This document shows positions 24,395-32,240 of a stretch of DNA of 61,723 nt, one piece after another. The stretch covers positions 1 through 61,723 of the forward strand of contig JAFXZM010000065.1 in NCBI GenBank assembly GCA_017541275.1. Reading direction: 5' to 3'. Position numbers and translations under genes: made by a program. This DNA comes from Oscillospiraceae bacterium. GTDB lineage: Bacteria; Bacillota; Clostridia; Oscillospirales; Ruminococcaceae. The notes under the pieces were generated by a model. That model saw only the letters and a program-made list of their open reading frames with translations, was not told the origin of the DNA and did not search any database. The stretch's first letter is position 1, and each line of letters opens with the position of its first letter.

Positions 24395-25528
24395 ATGAAA
24401 AGAAAGCAAAGGAAAGCAGCAGCGCTGCTGGCTGCCGTGATGCTGGCGGCAGGCGCACCGGTCGGTGAGCTGTACGGGAAATCACCCGCGGCACAGCTTA
24501 CGGCATATGCGGCCGACGAGGATTACACTTATGCCGAAAACGATACATTCTCGTATAAGAAGTTCTCCGACCACATTGAAATCAGCAGCTTGAAAACCGA
24601 TCCTGCAACGCTGGAGATTCCGTCATCCATCGACGGCCTGCCGGTCACGGTCATCGGCATCTATGCATGCCAGTACAAGTCCATGAGCAGCCTGAAGCTG
24701 CCGGATACGCTGAAGGAGATCGGCATGTATACGTTCTCCTACTGCTCAAATCTGAAGGAGCTGACGATCCCGGACAGCGTCACAAAAATCAGGCTGCGTG
24801 CATTTGAAAAATGCCCGTCGCTTGAAACGATCAATTTCCCGGATCACGCAGTTGAAACAGACGAATTCACCTTTGACGAGACGCCGTGGCTCACTGCCCA
24901 GCGGAAAAAGAATCCGCTTGTCATCGTCAATGATGTGGTGATCGACGGCCGGACCTGCACGGGCGCTGTGACTGTGCCCGCAAACGTCAAATATGTGGCG
25001 GGAAGCGCTTTTGCCGGAAACAAGGATATCACATCGGTCGTGTTTCCGGCAGGCGTATCGCTGATCGAGGCAAGCACCTTCCGCAACTGTGAGAACCTGA
25101 CCTCCGCAGAGCTCAAGGGTGCGACTCAGTTCGGCTACGGCGTCTTTGAAGGCTGCAATAAGCTGACCGATCTGAAGATATCCGGAAAGCTGAAGTCGAT
25201 CGACTATTATACATTTACTGATAATAACGCAACTGCGACCATCACCTTCTACGGCAGCCGGGATACATGGGAGAAGGTTGAAAAGCCCGCGAACGATGCA
25301 TTCCTCAACAGGGCAACGATGATATTCGATGAGAGTCATACGGAGGAAACTGCCGGTGATATCAATGCAGACGGTGCATGCGACAAGGCAGATGTCGTGA
25401 TGCTGCTGAAGTATCTGCTGACAACCGGTACGCTGACGGAGGCACAGGCAAAGATCGCGGATATGAATGCAAACGGTGTGCTGAACGCTGATGATCTCAC
25501 GCTGCTGAAGCGCGAGGCTATGGCATAA
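24395..25528 (+). CDS. Secreted leucine-rich-repeat (BspA type) dockerin protein
   Basis: 377 residues, GAGAGGGG upstream of ATG 24395. Signal peptide to about 40 (LTAYAADED). Residues 45-310 are LRR_5 / BspA-like repeats, for example SSLKLPDTLKEIGMYTFSYC and LKELTIPDSVTKIRLRAFEK and SVVFPAGVSLIEASTFRNCE. Residues 315-377 are a dockerin (GDINADGACDKADVVMLLKY, then DMNANGVLNADDLTLLKREA). No catalytic motif. A protein-binding solenoid attached to the cellulosome could mediate adhesion or complex contacts; this is inference. It has its own promoter and terminator. Confidence 0.88.
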   Translation: MKRKQRKAAALLAAVMLAAGAPVGELYGKSPAAQLTAYAADEDYTYAENDTFSYKKFSDHIEISSLKTDPATLEIPSSIDGLPVTVIGIYACQYKSMSSLKLPDTLKEIGMYTFSYCSNLKELTIPDSVTKIRLRAFEKCPSLETINFPDHAVETDEFTFDETPWLTAQRKKNPLVIVNDVVIDGRTCTGAVTVPANVKYVAGSAFAGNKDITSVVFPAGVSLIEASTFRNCENLTSAELKGATQFGYGVFEGCNKLTDLKISGKLKSIDYYTFTDNNATATITFYGSRDTWEKVEKPANDAFLNRATMIFDESHTEETAGDINADGACDKADVVMLLKYLLTTGTLTEAQAKIADMNANGVLNADDLTLLKREAMA

Positions 25529-25544
25529 GAATTCATGAATACAA

Positions 25545-25578
25545 AGAGCCCCCGCATCAAGCGGGGGCTCTCATTTTT
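25545..25578 (+). terminator. Terminator of the LRR-dockerin gene
   Basis: 11-base perfect stem AGAGCCCCCGC / GCGGGGGCTCT with a 5-base loop, then CATTTTTCATTT. Confidence 0.85.
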
Positions 25579-25655
25579 CATTTATTGTATCTTTTATCAG
25601 AAGACGAATAATAAAACAGGATCTCCGGCGGATAGATAATGAGGGAGAAACCCAT

Positions 25656-27299
25656 TTACACCAGCGACCAAGCGCGGTATTTAATCATTTCACCGGTGTC
25701 AATTTTCAGGCTGACCTCATATTCATAGCCGGCGGTCTCGAATTCCATTTCATAAACATATGCACCGTTGTTGCGGTCAATCTTGGCCTTTGTGAACCGC
25801 ACGGATTCATCAGCAGAGAGACCCGCTTTTTCCAGTACGATCCCGCGCGCGCGCAGCAGACCGATAGCCTGCGAGGTATCAGCCGGCGCCGGATGAACGT
25901 CCACGGTATTCGTCTTTCCGTCGGCAGCACTGAGCTCGATCGAATACTGCGTACCGTCATCAAGGGTAAAGGCAATCAGATAGACACTGCCCTGAAATTT
26001 GGTTTTCGTAAAGATGACGTCATCCGGTTCATAGTCGCCGACACGCGAGAGCGCCTTCTTTTTTGCCTCCTCCAGCGGAATGGCCTCCTCTGCGCTGAGA
26101 GACTGCGGCTCCTCCACGCTGTATTTGACCAGTGCGCCGGTTTTCGCCTCAAGCTGCACGGAGTAGATTCTGCCGCGGGCATCGGTCAGCTCATATTTGC
26201 AAAGGCTCAGCGTGTCCTCATTGACGCATTTTTCCTTCAGAAACAGCGCATTTTTCAGCCCGGCGAAATCGAGTGCGCGTGTGCGCAGCGTATCGGCCGG
26301 AAGCCAATCTGCCGTATCGAGCTTGTGATCGGCGGCAAACTGCTGTGAATCAAGCACCGCTCCGCTTGCTGCATGAATCCGCAGCACATATTCCTGCCCG
26401 GCATCATCCAGCAGATCTATTTCATAATAGGGCGGCTCGGCGGAGGGCTTCAGCTTGGTGCTGAGGAATACTGCCTCTCCGGCGGTCAGACCGGCGGAGC
26501 CGGCGGCTTTTTCCTGTGCATCCGCGATCGAGAGGAAGGAGCTTTGCATCTGCTCGAACTGTCCGGAGAGATCGTCAGCCGGCTCAGCATGCTCGGCGGG
26601 CAGCGAAGGAACTTCCGGCGGACGGTTCCGCAGAATTGCGGTTACCGCAGCGCCGATGCAGAGCACCGCAATGCAGAGACCGCCCGCGATGACCGTCCAA
26701 AGCGGCACCGTTACGGTTTTTTTGCCGGACTGTGCCGCCGTTCGCTTATGCGAGATATCGCGGATTGCAGCGGCGTCTTCCGGTTCCGGCGGAGCATCCA
26801 GCGCATGCGCTGCCTTTAATCCGGCCTGAAGGGCATCGGTATCCGCATCCGTCCAGACGATTTCGAGCAGTGCCGCACGCAGCGCCGCTTCATCGGGTGT
26901 TTCGCCGTTCTGAAGAAAGGTGAGCTGCCGCAGCGCCTTTTCGGTTTTATGTGCAAATTCCGCCTGCGTGAGCTGCCGCACCTCCGCCGCCGTTTCATCC
27001 GGAAGCGCAGAAAGATGCAGTGCAAGATCGCAGCGGCCGGAGGCAGGGAGCTTCAGCAGCGGCAGAAGCGGACTGCCGTCGGGAAAATCGGTTTCGGCTG
27101 CACGCTCCGGCACGCGGCTCTGACAAATGCGGAGAAGCTGCGCAAGAATATCGGTTTCCGAGGGCTCCGGCGATTTTCGCTCTGCCGCCGCTGCCGCTTC
27201 AATCACAGCGGCACGGGCCTGTTCGGTGCTGCCGAGATACAGCGCGGCAGCCGGATACAGCTTTGCCGCTGTCTGTGCAATCTGCTGTGAACTATCCAT
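25656..27299 (-). CDS. Membrane protein: sigma-like N-terminus, one TM segment, four PepSY-like domains
   Basis: 547 residues, AAGGAGG before ATG 27299. Residues 1-130 are a helical cytoplasmic region whose second half (LLKLPASGRCDLALHL, LPDETAAEVRQLTQAEFAHK, TEKALRQL) recalls the region 4 helix-turn-helix of ECF sigma factors, in degenerate form. One membrane helix lies at about 197-222. Outside the membrane are four PepSY-like repeats (about 250-547), each ending in a strand with DG/TG turns such as SVQLEAKTGALVKY and VSLKIDTGEMIKY. PepSY domains often bind or inhibit extracellular proteins. The combination suggests signal transfer across the membrane. Probably the last gene of the patatin-GH3 operon (64-base gap). 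Confidence 0.75.
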   Translation of the reverse strand: MDSSQQIAQTAAKLYPAAALYLGSTEQARAAVIEAAAAAERKSPEPSETDILAQLLRICQSRVPERAAETDFPDGSPLLPLLKLPASGRCDLALHLSALPDETAAEVRQLTQAEFAHKTEKALRQLTFLQNGETPDEAALRAALLEIVWTDADTDALQAGLKAAHALDAPPEPEDAAAIRDISHKRTAAQSGKKTVTVPLWTVIAGGLCIAVLCIGAAVTAILRNRPPEVPSLPAEHAEPADDLSGQFEQMQSSFLSIADAQEKAAGSAGLTAGEAVFLSTKLKPSAEPPYYEIDLLDDAGQEYVLRIHAASGAVLDSQQFAADHKLDTADWLPADTLRTRALDFAGLKNALFLKEKCVNEDTLSLCKYELTDARGRIYSVQLEAKTGALVKYSVEEPQSLSAEEAIPLEEAKKKALSRVGDYEPDDVIFTKTKFQGSVYLIAFTLDDGTQYSIELSAADGKTNTVDVHPAPADTSQAIGLLRARGIVLEKAGLSADESVRFTKAKIDRNNGAYVYEMEFETAGYEYEVSLKIDTGEMIKYRAWSLV

Positions 27300-27363
27300 A
27301 TGCCGCGCCTCCTTTTCATTTCTTCAATTCCGCACGGAACCGGCGGAAAACTGTTCGGTTTTG

Positions 27364-29637
27364 TTATTTTCTGCGGACGGCTCTCAGCGCCGCATAGAGT
27401 GTCCCGCGCACATTCTCCGGCGTGCCGAGGATATCGAAAACCTTTTGCAGATTGTCCTGCGCGGTGTATTCGTAGGTCGAAAGAATCAGCGTCCACGGCA
27501 TGTCATGCGCATCCATAAAGTTATGCAGAATTTGCTGAAGCCGGTCATCCTCATAGATTTCCTTGATGCTTGTACCGGCACCGCAGCTATAGGGCGATGT
27601 GACATTCGCATAGGCCGAAGCAGACACCTGTATATCAACTGCCGAAAAACCCGCCCCGATCACATATTCACCCTCTTCCATTGTCCATGCGCGGAGGTTC
27701 GGGTCATAGCTCTCAAAGGCATGACGGTCAAGTGTGAAGGTCAGCTCACGCACCTCGCCCGCCTCCAGCAGCACCTTCCGGAATGCCCTGAGTTCCCGCA
27801 CCGGCTTTGTCAGATGCGAAACGGGGTCGTGAACATAAAGCTGCACGACGGTTTTTCCGGCGCGGCTTCCGGTATTTTTCACGGTCACGGTAACATGCAG
27901 GCTGTCCGTGAATTCGCTGCGGTCGGTGCGGATTGCCGTCAGTGCGAAATCGGTATACGAAAGGCCGAAGCCAAACGGATACAGACAGGGCTGATTCAGG
28001 GTTGTGTACCAGCGGTAGCCGACAAAAATGCCCTCGCCGTAGAACACCTGCATCCCGTCGCCGGGGAAATTCGGTGCAGTCGGCATGGTCTGCTCATTCA
28101 GCGGGAAGGTCAGCGGCAGATGCCCGGAGGGATTCACCGCACCGCAGAGAATATCTGCGAGCGCGTTTGCACCCTGCATGCCCGGAAGGAAACAGCAGAA
28201 AACTGCGTCAAACCCGGCATCCAGTCCGCAGAGATCGACCGGCGCACTGATATTGAGAATCAGAATCTTTCGCATCTTCCGTTTCTCTGCGTAGTCAAGC
28301 AGTCTGCGCATTTCGTCAAGCTCGCTCTGCGCGGCTGCGAGCGTTTTGCGGTCGTTGCCCTCTCGTCCGGGAACACTGTATACATAAATCATCGTATCTG
28401 CGCCGCCGAAGCTGCCGCACTGCGCCGCTGCAAAGCGTTCGCGCAGCGAGGACAGGAAGGACAGATTCCGGTCGGTATGGATACCCGCACTGCCCTCGCC
28501 GCAGGTCAGCAGATATTCGGAAAACTCGCCGTGCAGCGCAATTTTCGCAGACTGCGGGAGCGGACAGCAGCCGTTCTCGTTCCGGAGCATGACGATGCCC
28601 TCCGCAGCCGCATCATATGCCGCTTTGTCTGTCATTTTCAGGTCGATATGTCCCGTCGGCGGCAGCGCGTATTTCCGCGCCAGAGCGGCCGCACGGTCAG
28701 ATGCAGCCTCAAGCTTTGCGGGGTCAAGCGAGCCGTCCGCGAGTGCCGCACGCAGCGCATCCGGGGCGACCGGTCCGGGCATATTGACATCCGTTCCGGC
28801 ATTCAGTGCCGCGGCGGGGTGATAGACCGCGCCCCAGTCGGACATGACCAGTCCTGCAAAGCCCCATTCTCCGCGCAGCAGATCGGTCAGCAGCGCCGCA
28901 TTTTCGGTACACGGTACGCCGTTAATCTGGTTATAGGCGGCCATGACGGTCGCACAGCCTGCCTCTACGCACGCTTTGAAGCCCGGAAAATAGATTTCAT
29001 GCAGCGCACGCACGGGGATCGTTTCATTGATATTCAGGCGGTTGGTCTCCTGATTGTTTGCGGCAAAGTGCTTGACATTGGCAGCAACGCCCTCCGCCTC
29101 GACACCGCGCACCAGTGCCGGCGCAAGCTGCGTGACGAGATACGGATCCTCGGAATAGCCCTCGAAGGCTCTGCCGCCGCGCGGGTCGCGGTGAATGTTG
29201 ACATTCGGGGTGCCCAGCAGCACATGCACGCCGTAGGCGCGCGCCTCATGCCCCAGTGCATGCCCGACCGCTTCGACGGTCTCCGCATCCCATGTCGCAC
29301 CGAGCATCATGCCCGGCGGATAGCAGCCCGGTGCCGTGCAGTCCGGAATACGCTCCTGCACCCGTTCGCGGATCCATGCATACATCTCCCGCGATTCATC
29401 GGAGGACAGCAGCTCCGGCTCATAGTAATGCGCCAGCACATCGCGGAGCGCCGCACCGCCGTTGCCTTCCTTTTTGTGATAGGTGAGAAAATCACCGAAC
29501 AACTGTTCAAAGTTCAGTCCTGTGCCGCCGTCGAGCATCTGCACGCGCGGAATTTTCTTTTCCGGCAGCTCGCCCATTGCAAAGAAGGACTGTCCGTTTA
29601 CTATATAGATCTGTTCTTCTTTTGTCAGCTCAGACAT
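27364..29637 (-). CDS. GH3 beta-glycosidase
   Basis: 757 residues, no signal peptide, so intracellular. The GH3 N-terminal barrel carries DGGTGLNFEQLF, NVNIHRDPRGGRAFEGYSED, VKHFAANNQETNR and the nucleophile motif LVMSDWGAVYHP. The alpha/beta sandwich domain is in the middle (IVMLRNENGCCPLP). A fibronectin-III-like domain closes the protein at about 545-660 (VTVKNTGSRAGKTVVQLYVH). The order fits beta-glucosidases and related exo-acting enzymes that split cello-oligosaccharides or xylo-oligosaccharides after uptake; the sugar is not determined. It follows the patatin gene by 25 bases. Confidence 0.95.
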   Translation of the reverse strand: MSELTKEEQIYIVNGQSFFAMGELPEKKIPRVQMLDGGTGLNFEQLFGDFLTYHKKEGNGGAALRDVLAHYYEPELLSSDESREMYAWIRERVQERIPDCTAPGCYPPGMMLGATWDAETVEAVGHALGHEARAYGVHVLLGTPNVNIHRDPRGGRAFEGYSEDPYLVTQLAPALVRGVEAEGVAANVKHFAANNQETNRLNINETIPVRALHEIYFPGFKACVEAGCATVMAAYNQINGVPCTENAALLTDLLRGEWGFAGLVMSDWGAVYHPAAALNAGTDVNMPGPVAPDALRAALADGSLDPAKLEAASDRAAALARKYALPPTGHIDLKMTDKAAYDAAAEGIVMLRNENGCCPLPQSAKIALHGEFSEYLLTCGEGSAGIHTDRNLSFLSSLRERFAAAQCGSFGGADTMIYVYSVPGREGNDRKTLAAAQSELDEMRRLLDYAEKRKMRKILILNISAPVDLCGLDAGFDAVFCCFLPGMQGANALADILCGAVNPSGHLPLTFPLNEQTMPTAPNFPGDGMQVFYGEGIFVGYRWYTTLNQPCLYPFGFGLSYTDFALTAIRTDRSEFTDSLHVTVTVKNTGSRAGKTVVQLYVHDPVSHLTKPVRELRAFRKVLLEAGEVRELTFTLDRHAFESYDPNLRAWTMEEGEYVIGAGFSAVDIQVSASAYANVTSPYSCGAGTSIKEIYEDDRLQQILHNFMDAHDMPWTLILSTYEYTAQDNLQKVFDILGTPENVRGTLYAALRAVRRK

Positions 29638-29662
29638 ATCAGCACCTCAATTCATTTGCCGG

Positions 29663-30757
29663 TTATCGGCTGTTCTGCTGTGCGTTTTCGTAGCTGCACA
29701 GGGCATCAAGCAGCGTTTGCGGGGAAAGCACCCATGCTGCGCGGACGTTCTTCGGGTCGAGGATGCGGTAATGCGATTTCAGGCCGGCCGTGCGCTGCTG
29801 CTGAAGCCGCCAGCCGTCAACCTCAAAGAGATTGTCATACCAGACATTGCCGCCGAGAGTCGGTGTTTTGATATTCGGAGCGAGGCGGCCGCCGAAGCCC
29901 TGAATGAAATCTGCAAGCTGCGCACCGGTCGGAAAGAGCTTTGTCATCTTCTGCACGAGCAGCGCATTCATTTCCTCCTTGGTCTGCGGATGCGGCGTAA
30001 AGCCCTCCAGCGCTGCCTTTGCATCGGCATAGCCCTGCTCCATATGCGCGGCAATGCGTTCAGGCGCAAAATTGAGCGTGCCTGTCAGAAGATTGCCCAT
30101 ATTTTTCAGCGGTCTGATAACAGTTACGTCCGCATCGGGATATTCCGTGACCGGGTCGAACGGAAGCTGCGGCTTCAGCGAGACCAGTGCGATCTGACGG
30201 TGTCCCTGATGATAAACCGGCGAAATGCAGAGATTTCCCTGCGGAAGCATGCCGCAGTCGAGATATTCCGAGCCGAGGTAATGCTCCGGAGAATAGATAT
30301 GCGGAATGGCCGAGGACGCGAGCAGCAGTGTTTTGATGTTCTCATTCGGAAGCCCGTTCAGCTCAAAGAAGACCGGTTCTCCGCTGGCCTGATGCTGCAC
30401 GCTGACATGCACGCGGATCGAAGCATTGCTGATGCGGTCGAGCGGCAGGGTATCGAGGATGCGGATGAGACCGTCACGCGAGAAAAATGCACCGTCCGTG
30501 CCGGGTGCGAGCAGGTCAGCGGGTCTGATCGACGCCCAGATCTGCTTTGCGTAATCGAGATCGCCGAGTGCGAACAGTGCCGCATTCAGTGCGCCGACGG
30601 AGCAGCCCGCCGCCGCTTTGATCTCAGAGAGCAGACCGGCCTCCTGAAGCGCCTGCCACGCGCCGATCTGGAATGCACCCTTTGCACCGCCGCCGCCAAA
30701 GCAGATTGCAGTCGGCTTTGCCTTTGCTTTTTCGGTCATAATCGTATCGTTTGCCAT
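29663..30757 (-). CDS. Patatin-like phospholipase
   Basis: 364 residues; GGGAGG before ATG 30757. The oxyanion GGGGAKGAFQIGAWQAL and the nucleophile elbow GCSVGALNAALFALGD (GxSxG) are clear, and LDCGM (about 200) has the DG-like Asp-Gly region typical of the Ser-Asp dyad, though here it reads YLDCGMLPQG rather than DGG. Soluble, cytoplasmic or membrane-associated acyl hydrolase. First gene of a probable operon with a GH3 enzyme, from a consensus promoter at 30826-30854. The physiological lipid is unknown. Confidence 0.9.
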   Translation of the reverse strand: MANDTIMTEKAKAKPTAICFGGGGAKGAFQIGAWQALQEAGLLSEIKAAAGCSVGALNAALFALGDLDYAKQIWASIRPADLLAPGTDGAFFSRDGLIRILDTLPLDRISNASIRVHVSVQHQASGEPVFFELNGLPNENIKTLLLASSAIPHIYSPEHYLGSEYLDCGMLPQGNLCISPVYHQGHRQIALVSLKPQLPFDPVTEYPDADVTVIRPLKNMGNLLTGTLNFAPERIAAHMEQGYADAKAALEGFTPHPQTKEEMNALLVQKMTKLFPTGAQLADFIQGFGGRLAPNIKTPTLGGNVWYDNLFEVDGWRLQQQRTAGLKSHYRILDPKNVRAAWVLSPQTLLDALCSYENAQQNSR

Positions 30758-30825
30758 AATGAAATCCTCCCTTCAGCGGATGCGCACCGGCAAGCCGTTT
30801 GCCGTCTGCGATCCTGTATATACTG

Positions 30826-30854
30826 ATTATACATGATACGGACGATTTTGTCAA
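30826..30854 (-). promoter_or_regulatory. Promoter of the patatin-GH3-PepSY operon
   Basis: On the minus strand TTGACA, 17 bases, TATAAT: full consensus. Confidence 0.85.
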
Positions 30855-30870
30855 TCACTCCCGGCAACAG

Positions 30871-30936
30871 GGAGCGGCTAAATCGCGGATTGACTGTTCA
30901 AATATCAGTCTGTACAAGAGCGGTACATATTATTGT
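30871..30936. repeat. Intergenic repeat, copy D (left-end module)
   Basis: GGGAGCGGCTAAATCGCGGA, then TGTTCAAATATCAGTCTG and TACAAGAGCGGTACATATTA, as in copies A and B. The hairpin part is missing, so this copy is truncated. From 30937 to 31068 no gene is visible. Confidence 0.7.
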
Positions 30937-31068
30937 GGAATGACTTTTCAATCGCCTGGTTTTTCATATTATCCTTCATAATCTCAGAGGCGCATTTGAC
31001 AAGTCTCACACAAAATAAAACACAGTCCGCCGCAACAATGAGGAATATGTCAAAAAACAAAAAAAAAC

Positions 31069-31097
31069 TTGATTTTTTTCCCTGTTTCGATTACAAT
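31069..31097 (+). promoter_or_regulatory. Promoter of the NAGPA-domain gene pair
   Basis: TTGATT, 17 bases, TACAAT, 87 bases upstream of the start codon. Confidence 0.65.
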
Positions 31098-31183
31098 ATA
31101 GTGTGTGTAATTCTGCGGCCGGAAAGCTCCGGCTGCCGCAATATACTACAATAATATGAATATGAAGAAAGGATGTACAAACT

Positions 31184-32218
31184 ATGGCTCAGACTAAACC
31201 CCGGCGCCTTACCCTCGGCAGAATCATCGGACGCTTCTTTATCGTCCTGCTCACAACGATTATTCTGATCGTTTTCGGCCTGCTGATGATTATGCTCGTC
31301 ATTGCAAAGGGTCCCTTCCCGACCGCACAGCGGCGCTTCGTCTGCTCGGTCAAGGAGACCAGTGCAATCGGCTTCCTCGCGGACTGGTTCTATACGGATG
31401 AGGAGATCGCAGAATACCTCGGCACCTTCCGCGACAACACGACCGATGAGGTCACTGACCCCACGCTTGTCCAGATCGGCCAGAAGACTGAGGACAATCC
31501 GGACGGCGGCGACCCCGATCAGCCGGAGACCGAGCTCATCGACATCACCGGCTCGACCTACCGCGGCAAGCTCCTGAAAATCAAGGATCCCTCCCGTGTT
31601 TTTGTCGGCGTTTCCGGCCCCTACGGCGAACAGTACGAGGGCAGACGCGTTCAGGACATGGTCAATGACTACGGCGCAATTGCCGGCATCAATGCCGGCG
31701 GCTTCTCTGATCCGGGCGGCGTCGGCAAGGGCGGCATCCCGCTCGGCATGGTCGTTTCGCAGGGCGAAATGAAGTACGGTGCACTCGGCGCCACCTATGA
31801 TATCATCGGCTTCGATAATAACAATATTCTCCATGTCGGCACCATGACCGGTCAGCAGGCAATGGATGCGGGCATCCGTGATGCTGTCTGCTTCGGCCCG
31901 GTTCTGATCGTCAACGGCAACCCGGTCAACGCAGAAAAGGATCTCGGCGGCGGCTTCAACCCGCGCTCCGCGATCGGCCAGACCGCTGACGGCACCGTTC
32001 TGATCCTCGTCATCGACGGCAGACAGACCGGCTCCCTCGGCGCAACCTATGATGACCTGATCTCCATTATGCTTCAGCACGGCGCTGTCAATGCCGCAAA
32101 CCTCGACGGCGGCAGCTCCTCGCACATGATCTACAACGGCGAGCTCATCACCGTCTGCTCGTCGCTCTACGGCCCGCGCAAGATGCCGAGCTGCTGGCTC
32201 GTCGCACCGGAAAACTGA
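31184..32218 (+). CDS. Membrane-anchored phosphodiester glycosidase (NAGPA domain) protein
   Basis: 344 residues. One membrane helix at about 18-42 (RFFIVLLTTIILIVFGLLMI) leaves most of the protein outside. The domain at about 120-340 has the NAGPA (phosphodiester alpha-GlcNAcase) pattern: YGAIAGINAGGFSDPGG, CFGPVLIVNGNPV, NPRSAIGQTADGTVLILVID and NAANLDGGSSSHMIYNGE. Bacterial members cut phosphodiester-linked sugars or act on cell-wall glycopolymers such as teichoic acid decorations. First of two genes; the next starts 22 bases after its stop. Codon use is shifted to C-ending codons, more than in neighbouring minus-strand genes. Confidence 0.88.
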   Translation: MAQTKPRRLTLGRIIGRFFIVLLTTIILIVFGLLMIMLVIAKGPFPTAQRRFVCSVKETSAIGFLADWFYTDEEIAEYLGTFRDNTTDEVTDPTLVQIGQKTEDNPDGGDPDQPETELIDITGSTYRGKLLKIKDPSRVFVGVSGPYGEQYEGRRVQDMVNDYGAIAGINAGGFSDPGGVGKGGIPLGMVVSQGEMKYGALGATYDIIGFDNNNILHVGTMTGQQAMDAGIRDAVCFGPVLIVNGNPVNAEKDLGGGFNPRSAIGQTADGTVLILVIDGRQTGSLGATYDDLISIMLQHGAVNAANLDGGSSSHMIYNGELITVCSSLYGPRKMPSCWLVAPEN

Positions 32219-32240
32219 CCGCAAAGGAGGATTCAAAGAC

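Noticed and set aside
27127-29871. A 914-codon open frame on the plus strand.
   Set aside because: It is the antisense of the well-supported GH3 and patatin genes; its translation is Arg/Cys-rich with no domain.
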